Source: Corynebacterium provencense (GTDB taxonomy: Bacteria; Actinomycetota; Actinomycetes; Mycobacteriales; Mycobacteriaceae). From it: 64,000 nt of DNA. Shown here piece by piece: positions 58,488 to 64,000 of the stretch (within the stretch, counting starts at the first letter, position 1; the number at the start of each line of letters is the position of its first letter). The notes beneath the pieces were generated by a model. It ran no database searches and was not told the origin of the DNA. It saw only the letters and a program-made list of their open reading frames with translations. The stretch covers positions 1,080,938 through 1,144,937 of the forward strand of contig LT160593.1 of the NCBI GenBank assembly GCA_900049755.1, written 5' to 3'. Made by a program: the position numbers and the translations under genes.

Positions 58488-58778
58488 GTGTTACTTCTTC
58501 CGGGAGTCAGCGGGAGGCCGGTATCCGCCGCCAGTCACCCGGATCACGGGTTCTGCGCCGATGACGACCATGTCTTTCCCTTGACTCTGCAGGATCGGCG
58601 GCCGGTCTCATACTGATTGAATCCACGTGAAAGTATTGGACATGAGGCATGACATGTGAAGACACCCGTCACCTGCCCGACAGTTCCCCCGCAACTGTCC
58701 CCGCCGCCCTGCCCCCCTTCCCTGTCCCGCCCCTGTTCGCAGGCCCCGCCCGCCGGACCCCCTGCCCGGGGCGTCCTG
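58488..58778. promoter_or_regulatory. Intergenic region, 291 bp
   Basis: Lies between the SsuB-like stop and the aldo/keto reductase start, both minus. About 58560-58660 is the least GC-rich part and probably holds the promoter of the reductase-M20-Dpp operon; about 58680-58760 is extremely C-rich on the plus strand. No gene or clear hairpin was found. Confidence 0.35.
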
Positions 58779-59603
58779 CTACTGGAACTCCCCCATGATG
58801 TCCGCGTACAGGTCCCTGAACTCCGGGGTCATGATCACCGACGGGTCCCTCGGCCTGGGAAGGTCGACCCGGACCTCGCGCTTCACCGTCCCGGGCCGGG
58901 CACTCATGATGACCACCCGGTCAGCGGTGAACACGGCCTCCTCGATGTCGTGGGTGATGAGCATGACGGTCAGCTTGTGCTCCTCCCAGATCCTGGTCAG
59001 CAGGGCCTGCATGCTCCTGCGGGTCAGGGCGTCGAGGGCGCCGAAAGGCTCGTCCATCAGCAGCACCTTCGGCCGGTAGCTCAGCGACCTGGCCAGAGCC
59101 GCGCGCTGCTGCATGCCTCCGGAGAGCTGGTTGGGGAACTTGTCTCCGAAACCCTCCAGTCCGACGAGCTCCAGGTGACGTTCCACGGTGGCCTTCTTCT
59201 CCGACCTGGACATCCCCTCCTCCCCGCGGAGCGCGAACATGACGTTCTCCGAGACGGTGAGCCAGGGCAGCAGGGTCGCCTGCTGGAAGACCACGCCACG
59301 GTCCCGCCCGGGGCCGTGGACCGGTTCGCCGTTGATCTCCACGGTGCCGGAGGTGGCGGACTCCAGGCCGGCGATGACGGAGAGCAGGGTGGATTTTCCG
59401 CAGCCGGAGGCTCCGACGACGGAGACGAACTCATTGGAGTACAGGTCGAGGTTGAGCCCGGTGACGGCGGTGACCTCGCCGAACTGCTTGACCATGTCGG
59501 CGACGTGGACGACCGGCACGCGGGACTCTCCCCCGACGGGGCCGGTGCCCCCGTTGCCGGCGGTGCCGGCGGCTGCGGTGGATGCGGGAACTGCGGCGGT
59601 CAT
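58779..59603 (-). CDS. ABC transporter ATP-binding protein (SsuB/TauB type)
   Basis: 274-aa ATPase. Walker A GASGCGKSTL, Q-loop FQQATLLPWLTV, signature LSGGMQQRAALARSL, Walker B VLLMDEPFGALD and ITHDIEEAVF are intact. An Ala/Gly-rich N-terminal tail precedes the fold. ATG 59603 overlaps the permease stop (ATGA). Part of an aliphatic-sulfonate/nitrate-type importer. Confidence 0.94.
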   Translation of the reverse strand: MTAAVPASTAAAGTAGNGGTGPVGGESRVPVVHVADMVKQFGEVTAVTGLNLDLYSNEFVSVVGASGCGKSTLLSVIAGLESATSGTVEINGEPVHGPGRDRGVVFQQATLLPWLTVSENVMFALRGEEGMSRSEKKATVERHLELVGLEGFGDKFPNQLSGGMQQRAALARSLSYRPKVLLMDEPFGALDALTRRSMQALLTRIWEEHKLTVMLITHDIEEAVFTADRVVIMSARPGTVKREVRVDLPRPRDPSVIMTPEFRDLYADIMGEFQ

Positions 59604-60439
59604 GAGCGGCCCTCCAGGTAGCGGAACATTCGGCGTCCTGCCGCGCGCATGACCTGGTCGAAGACCAGACCGAGGACGCCGAGGACGATGACGTAGGCGA
59701 TGATCGTGTCGGTGGCGAGGAACCGCTGTGCCTGTGTGATGCGGTACCCCATGCCGGAGGTCGCTGCCACGAGCTCGGCGACGACCAGCCAGCTCCACGC
59801 CCATCCGAGGCACAGACGCAGGGTGTCCCAGATACGGGGAAGTGCGGCCGGCACGATGATGTGGACGAGGATGCCGGTGCGTCCCATGCCCAGGGTCGCC
59901 CCGAGGTTCTGGTAGCTGCGGGGGACACGGCGGACCGCGTCCGCGACCATGAGGACCATCTGGAAGAACGTGCCGAGCCAGATGATGAGGAACTTCTGCG
60001 TGTCCTCCGTGCCGACCCAGATGATGGTCAGCGGGACGAAGGCGACGACCGGCATGTACCGGATGAAGTCGGTGAGAGGTTCAATGGCGGCCTCGGCCCG
60101 GGGACTGGACCCGGACAGGACGCCGAGGGGGACGGCGAGGACGACGGCCAGCAGGTAGCCGACCATCACCCTCCAGACGGACACGCCCATGTCGTCCCAG
60201 AGCTGGCCGGAGGTGGCGGTCTCCACGATGACCCTCACGACGTCCGCCGGTCCGGGCAGGAAGGTCTCGTCGATGACGCCCATCGCGGTGATCAGCCACC
60301 ATACGGCGAGCACCACGATGAACGAGGTCACCGCGATCCCCAGGTACCGGCGCCGGCTGATCGGTTCCGGGATGACGCTGCGTTGTCTACGGCCGGTCCG
60401 GGAGCTGCCGGATGTCTCGGTTGCTGCTGTACTGGTCAC
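59600..60439 (-). CDS. ABC transporter permease (SsuC/TauC type)
   Basis: 279-aa permease with six helices; EAA loop LVHIIVPAALPRIWDTLRLC and FIRYMPVVAFVPLTIIWVGT are typical. GTG 60439 lies 3 nt after the binding-protein stop, consistent with one transcript. Confidence 0.93.
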   Translation of the reverse strand: MTSTAATETSGSSRTGRRQRSVIPEPISRRRYLGIAVTSFIVVLAVWWLITAMGVIDETFLPGPADVVRVIVETATSGQLWDDMGVSVWRVMVGYLLAVVLAVPLGVLSGSSPRAEAAIEPLTDFIRYMPVVAFVPLTIIWVGTEDTQKFLIIWLGTFFQMVLMVADAVRRVPRSYQNLGATLGMGRTGILVHIIVPAALPRIWDTLRLCLGWAWSWLVVAELVAATSGMGYRITQAQRFLATDTIIAYVIVLGVLGLVFDQVMRAAGRRMFRYLEGRS

Positions 60440-60442
60440 AGG

Positions 60443-61474
60443 TCACTCCACGAACCGGGTGTCGACGATCTGGGCGGGGTCATGGTCCTGGCTGATGATC
60501 CCGGCGTTCTTCGCCGCTTCCTGGACACTCGGAAGGACCTTGTCGCGGTACTCACCGCCGAGGTAGGTGCGGTTGTCCTCCAGGCTGTAGAACTTCACCC
60601 CGTCGAAGGCGGTCTTGAGGGATTCAGCGTCAGAGCCGATGTTCTTCGCGATGATCGCCTGGGCGTCGGCGGTGTCGGAGTTGTAGTAGTCGATGGCGGG
60701 ACCCCATGCGGCGACGGCCTTCTTCACGGCCTCCGGCTTCTCCTCCATGGCCTTCTTCGAGACGAAGAGGATGTCGGAGATCAGTCCGGGCTGGGCGTCC
60801 GCGGTGTAGAGGGTCTTCACCGAGGCGTCCTTGCCTGCGGTGTCACTGATGTAGGGCTCGTAGGTGACTGCGGCGTCGACCCGACCGGCCTGGAGTGCGA
60901 CGGCGGCGTCGGAGGGCGCCATCGGCACCGGGCTGATGTCGTTCACGCTCATCCCGTTCTCGGACAGTGCGTGGTCGAGAAGGAGGTTGGAGACCGATCC
61001 TTCCTCGAAGGCGACTTTCTTTCCTTTCAGGTCGGCGACGGAGTTGATGCCGTCGGCGGCGAGAATGGCGTCCGCTTTCATGGACGTGTCGAGGACGAGG
61101 GTGATGTAACCGTCCTGGCCGTTCTCCAGCCACTGCAGTGCGGAGTGGGTGGCGGCGTTGGCGATGTCGACGTCACCGGATCCCAGGGCGGCCGTCATCT
61201 GGGAGTCGTCGTCGAAACTGGTGATGTTGACGTTGACCCCCTGGTCGGCGAAGTAGCCTTTGTCCTGGGCGATGTACCAGGGGCCGTAGCCGAGCCACGG
61301 CTGGGTGGCCATGGTCAGTGAACCTTCACCGCCCCCTGAGCTGTCTCCTGAACCGGTGCCCGAGGAGCAGGCGACGAGGGCTGCTCCGGCAGTCACTGCG
61401 ACGAGGGCGGTGGCGGTGATGCGGCGCACCGTGCGGAATCTGCGGGATTTCGGGCGCCTGGTTGTGTTCGTCAT
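60443..61474 (-). CDS. ABC transporter substrate-binding lipoprotein (SsuA/TauA type)
   Basis: 343-aa secreted lipoprotein: basic N-terminus with RRITATALVAVTAGAALVAC gives a lipobox Cys, then QPWLGYGPWYIAQDKGYFAD and ITSFDDDSQMTAALGSGDVD, and VALQAGRVDAAVTYEPYISD. This is the NMT1/SsuA fold for sulfonates, taurine, nitrate or aromatic sulfonates. ATG 61474 has AGGAG near. First gene of the importer operon. Confidence 0.93.
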   Translation of the reverse strand: MTNTTRRPKSRRFRTVRRITATALVAVTAGAALVACSSGTGSGDSSGGGEGSLTMATQPWLGYGPWYIAQDKGYFADQGVNVNITSFDDDSQMTAALGSGDVDIANAATHSALQWLENGQDGYITLVLDTSMKADAILAADGINSVADLKGKKVAFEEGSVSNLLLDHALSENGMSVNDISPVPMAPSDAAVALQAGRVDAAVTYEPYISDTAGKDASVKTLYTADAQPGLISDILFVSKKAMEEKPEAVKKAVAAWGPAIDYYNSDTADAQAIIAKNIGSDAESLKTAFDGVKFYSLEDNRTYLGGEYRDKVLPSVQEAAKNAGIISQDHDPAQIVDTRFVE

Positions 61475-61796
61475 GTCGGGATTCTCCTGTCGGGGTATCC
61501 GGACGGGATTCCGGAATACTGGTTCCCCACATTTGTGTTCCGGACTCCCGCATTCAAATACACAACCTGCGCAGCGATCATCTGATTTGCAGATAACATC
61601 CCTCACGCAATATCTGCGAAACAAATGCACAACTGAGGCGTAATCTGCCGGTGTGCCCGCCGGAAAACGCCGGGAACCGACCTGCGACCATTCACCACAG
61701 TGATGGAGGACATTCAGGAATCAGATTCAGAGGAAACATTTCCGGGTCACGGCGACGGCGGGCCGGTGTACGGCGCGGGGCATACAGTCACCGGAC
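61475..61796. promoter_or_regulatory. Divergent regulatory region, 322 bp
   Basis: Separates the SsuA-like and Amidohydro_3 genes and is distinctly A+T-rich at 61500-61660. CAAATACACAAC (61555-61566) and CAAATGCACAAC (61622-61633) are near-identical direct repeats; GCAGATA (61589-61595) and TATCTGC (61611-61617) form an inverted repeat with a 15-nt spacer. TACAGT (61783-61788) lies 8 nt before the plus-strand ATG. Good candidates for a shared regulator's sites. Confidence 0.5.
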
Positions 61797-63485
61797 ATGA
61801 CCACCACCACAGACAGGGAGTCCACCTTCACCGTCGTCGACGCCGACGTGTACCTCGGCGAGGGCGTGTGGCGGCACGGAGCCGTCCACGTCGCCGACGG
61901 CGTCATCCGCTCCTTCTCCCCGGACCCCTCCGACCTGCCCTCAGGGTGCCGCACCGTCGACGCCGACGGCGCCTCCCTGCTGCCCGGCTTCATCGACGCC
62001 CACGTCCACCCCGAGCACGGGGGCGCCGGCATGCTCGGTGCCGACCTCACGCCGGTCCATGACGTGGACGCCTACCTGAGGATCATCCGCGAGCACGCCG
62101 CGGCCCACCCTGATGACCCGGTGATCGTCGGCGACGGCTGGTACGGCGACCTCTTCGACGGTGGCATGCCCACCGCGGAGATCCTCGACAGTGCCGGGGA
62201 GTCCGTGGCCGCCCGGCCGGTGGTCATCGACGGCCACGACGGTCACGGCGTGTGGGTCAACACCGCGGCGCTGCGGGCCGCCGGCATCACCGCGGAGACC
62301 CCCGACCCCGACGACGGGAGGATCGTCCGCGACGCCGACGGCAGTCCCACCGGGACTCTGCTCGACGGTGCGATGCAGCTCGTCGCCCACCTCACCCCCG
62401 CGCGCACCGCCGATTCGCTGGCCCAGGCCCTGCTGGCCGCCCAGCGGCGTCTCCACTCCGTGGGCGTCACCGCCTGGGCGGACGCCATGGTCGGTGTCAC
62501 CGAGACCCACCCCGACCCCTTCGACACCTATCTTGACCTGTATGACAGTGGCCTGTTGACGGGGCGCGTGTCCCTGGGACTGTGGTGGCAGCGCACCGAA
62601 GGGATCGAGCAGATCGACCTGTTCCGGCAGCGTCGGGACCTGGTCGCCGCGCTGGGGCACCCGGAGCGGCTGCGGGCGTCGACGGTGAAGATCATGCAGG
62701 ACGGTATGGTCGAGAATCTCACCGGTGCGATGGTCGACCCGTACGTGGGTTCCTGCGGGTGCGGCGGGGGCACGGGCCCCAGCTTCAACTCCCCGGTACG
62801 GCTGGCCGAGGCGGCCGCCGCCCTCGACGCCGAAGGATTCGACCTGCACTTCCACGGCTGCGGCGACCGTGCGGTCCGGGAGTGTCTCGACGCGGTGGAG
62901 TACGCCAGGGCCTCCGGTCAGCGGCCACCGACGGTGGACCGACGTCACCAGATCGCCCACGTGGACGTGGTTCACCCGGACGACATGACGAGATTCGCCG
63001 ACCTCGACGTCACCGCGAACCTGCAGATGCTGTGGGCCCGCCGTGACACCGAGATGCTGGAACGTAAACTTCCGCAGCTGGGTGCGGAGAGGGAGGCATG
63101 GCAGTTCCCCTTCGGGGGTCTGCACCGGGCCGGTGCCCGGCTGGCGGCGGGCTCGGACTGGCCGGTCTCGGACCCGAACCCGCTGTGGGCGATCCACACC
63201 GGTGTCAGCCGAACCGCACCGGCCGCGGACGTTCACGCGGTCGGCGGGCAGGCGCACACCGTTGCCCTGGAACGGCAGCACGGACTGGACTTCACCACAG
63301 CACTGGACGCGTATCTCACCGGTTCGGCGTGGGTGAACAGGTTGGACGGTGTGGCCGGGCGCATCGCCCCGGGGACGGCCGCCGACCTGGTGGTCCTCGA
63401 CGCCCCGTTGCGCCGTGTCCCGGATGTGTCGACGGTGGGTGTGGTGGAGACCTTCGTCGGCGGTGTCAGCGTATGGCGGAGGTGA
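61797..63485 (+). CDS. Amidohydrolase_3 (YtcJ-like) family hydrolase
   Basis: 562-aa metal-dependent amidohydrolase. LLPGFIDAHVHPEHGGAGML gives HxH; VGDGWYGDLFDG and VVIDGHDGHGVWVNTAALRA are YtcJ-like; KIMQDGMVENLTGAMVDPYV contributes the modified-Lys region; HFHGCGDRAV and RHQIAHVDVVHPDD supply His ligands, AAGSDWPVSDPNPLWAIHTG the Asp. Likely cleaves an N-acyl or formyl amide. ATG 61797 is 8 nt from TACAGT (leaderless). Divergent from the Ssu-type importer; 3' end overlaps the epimerase gene by 20 bp. Confidence 0.92.
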   Translation: MTTTTDRESTFTVVDADVYLGEGVWRHGAVHVADGVIRSFSPDPSDLPSGCRTVDADGASLLPGFIDAHVHPEHGGAGMLGADLTPVHDVDAYLRIIREHAAAHPDDPVIVGDGWYGDLFDGGMPTAEILDSAGESVAARPVVIDGHDGHGVWVNTAALRAAGITAETPDPDDGRIVRDADGSPTGTLLDGAMQLVAHLTPARTADSLAQALLAAQRRLHSVGVTAWADAMVGVTETHPDPFDTYLDLYDSGLLTGRVSLGLWWQRTEGIEQIDLFRQRRDLVAALGHPERLRASTVKIMQDGMVENLTGAMVDPYVGSCGCGGGTGPSFNSPVRLAEAAAALDAEGFDLHFHGCGDRAVRECLDAVEYARASGQRPPTVDRRHQIAHVDVVHPDDMTRFADLDVTANLQMLWARRDTEMLERKLPQLGAEREAWQFPFGGLHRAGARLAAGSDWPVSDPNPLWAIHTGVSRTAPAADVHAVGGQAHTVALERQHGLDFTTALDAYLTGSAWVNRLDGVAGRIAPGTAADLVVLDAPLRRVPDVSTVGVVETFVGGVSVWRR

Positions 63486-64000
63486 CCGATCCTGTTCCCT
63501 GACCTGTTCCGGAGGCGGGACCGGTGACCGGTTCCCGGAGCAGCAGTTCATGGAGCAGCAGTTCGCGGACGGTCCCGGCGCGGTAGGGGTGCCCGAGACC
63601 GTCCAGGACGCCGGGGCGGGCGTGCTGGTCGGCGAGCGCGAGTTCGGTGGCACCCGTCTTCCCCAGCAGCAGCCGGGGGGCGGGTCCGGGAACGGGGATG
63701 TGCAACGGCACCCTCAGTTTCTGGAGGTCGGCGAGCACGTCGGCGAACTCTGCCTCGGTGATGTCCTCCGGGGCGACGGCGTTGACGGGACCGTGCAGCT
63801 GCGGGTCGACGACAGCCCGGTGGTAGATGTCGGCGAGGTCGTCGACTCCGATCCACGGGAAGTGCTGCGTGCCGGCTCCCAGGCGGCCGCCTCCGACGCG
63901 GGAGGACACCGCGAGAAGGCTGAGCAGCGGCGACCCGCCGGCGAGGACCAGACCGGTCCGGATGTTGACGACGCGCAGGCCCTGGCTCTTCTCCACATCT
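63466..64000 (-). CDS. TIGR01777-family epimerase (SDR), N-terminus cut by window edge
   Basis: C-terminal about 178 residues of an SDR-type protein of the YfcH/SulA family. RVVNIRTGLVLAGGSPLLSL, WIGVDDLADIYHRAVVDPQL, GPVNAVAPEDITEAEFADVL and PRLLLGKTGATELALADQHA match the family. The frame is open to the window edge (DVEKSQGLR), so the start lies beyond 64000. Function unknown; some members are NAD-binding cell-division-linked proteins. Confidence 0.85.
   Translation of the reverse strand, partial: DVEKSQGLRVVNIRTGLVLAGGSPLLSLLAVSSRVGGGRLGAGTQHFPWIGVDDLADIYHRAVVDPQLHGPVNAVAPEDITEAEFADVLADLQKLRVPLHIPVPGPAPRLLLGKTGATELALADQHARPGVLDGLGHPYRAGTVRELLLHELLLREPVTGPASGTGQGTGSVTSAIR

Noticed and set aside
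58581-58614. Plus-strand promoter TTGACT...CATACT
   Set aside because: Spacing is poor and no plus-strand gene follows; genes on both sides are on the minus strand.
61941-63653. 570-codon minus-strand open frame opposite the Amidohydro_3 gene
   Set aside because: The plus-strand protein has all metal motifs; the antisense product is low-complexity.
1-64000. tRNA, rRNA, riboswitch and phage genes
   Set aside because: Looked for cloverleaf 3' ends, conserved rRNA words and integrase or capsid-like proteins; none was recognised by eye, although a covariance-model search could still find a small RNA.

Overview
This window is high-GC DNA (by eye about two thirds G+C, strongly GC-biased third codon positions). 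GTG starts, ATGA/GTGA stop-start overlaps and apparently leaderless promoters are common. Together with a tandem YhgE/Pip pair, a ClgR/PopR-like regulator and mycobacterial/streptomycete-style gene content, this points to an actinomycete, plausibly a high-GC Corynebacterium or close relative; the genus is inference. No rRNA, tRNA, CRISPR array or natural insertion sequence was recognised. Almost everything is catabolic or transport accessory content, arranged in discrete operons.

Layout. 1-438: edge-truncated PNPOx-like protein. 548-13884: N-heterocycle/amide island: a minus operon (VanB-like reductase, TrzN-like amidohydrolase, 2OG-Fe(II) oxygenase) divergent from a plus operon (CodA/AtzC-like amidohydrolase, ABC importer, FAD oxidase, creatininase-family hydrolase, PNPOx-like protein, second amidohydrolase). 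13895-15594: accessory Clp module (ClpP, a ClpP paralogue lacking catalytic residues, ClgR/PopR-like regulator with a C-terminal Ala-Ala and a ClgR-type box upstream of the clpP pair). 15639-22367: amino-acid permease, D-amino-acid oxidase, and a purine/ureide block (HIU hydrolase, OHCU decarboxylase, one ORF joining a xanthine/uracil permease to guanine deaminase). 22444-31366: GntR-controlled operon (LLM monooxygenase, tautomerase, aldehyde dehydrogenase, alpha/beta hydrolase, two DUF1185 proteins) divergent from an NTF2-flavin-reductase fusion and a BCCT transporter. This has the enzyme set of a two-component flavin monooxygenase ring-opening pathway. 31458-38965: MFS exporter, two small ORFs, and the YhgE/Pip pair. 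39048-47004: M20 amidohydrolase, DUF1028, RidA, flavin monooxygenase, aldehyde dehydrogenase, LysR, GMC oxidoreductase. 47046-63485: CGNR protein, DUF1684, two LLM oxidoreductases, Dpp-type importer, M20 amidohydrolase, aldo/keto reductase, SsuABC-type importer, Amidohydro_3 enzyme. 63466-64000: edge-truncated TIGR01777 epimerase.

The most important observation for any user is technical. Four 38-bp sites (2801-2838, 6086-6123, 17443-17480, 39922-39959) each align without gaps, at 29-32 of 38 positions, to two inverted copies of the synthetic Tn5 mosaic end, i.e. the Nextera mate-pair circularisation junction. Each sits exactly where an otherwise good gene is broken. At two of them, deleting the insert together with one copy of a short flanking direct repeat restores an uninterrupted protein. 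These four 'pseudogenes' are therefore probably intact genes damaged by untrimmed adapter in the assembly. The best biological leads are the self-regulated Clp module with one apparently dead subunit, the permease-guanine deaminase fusion, and the GntR-controlled two-component monooxygenase cluster.
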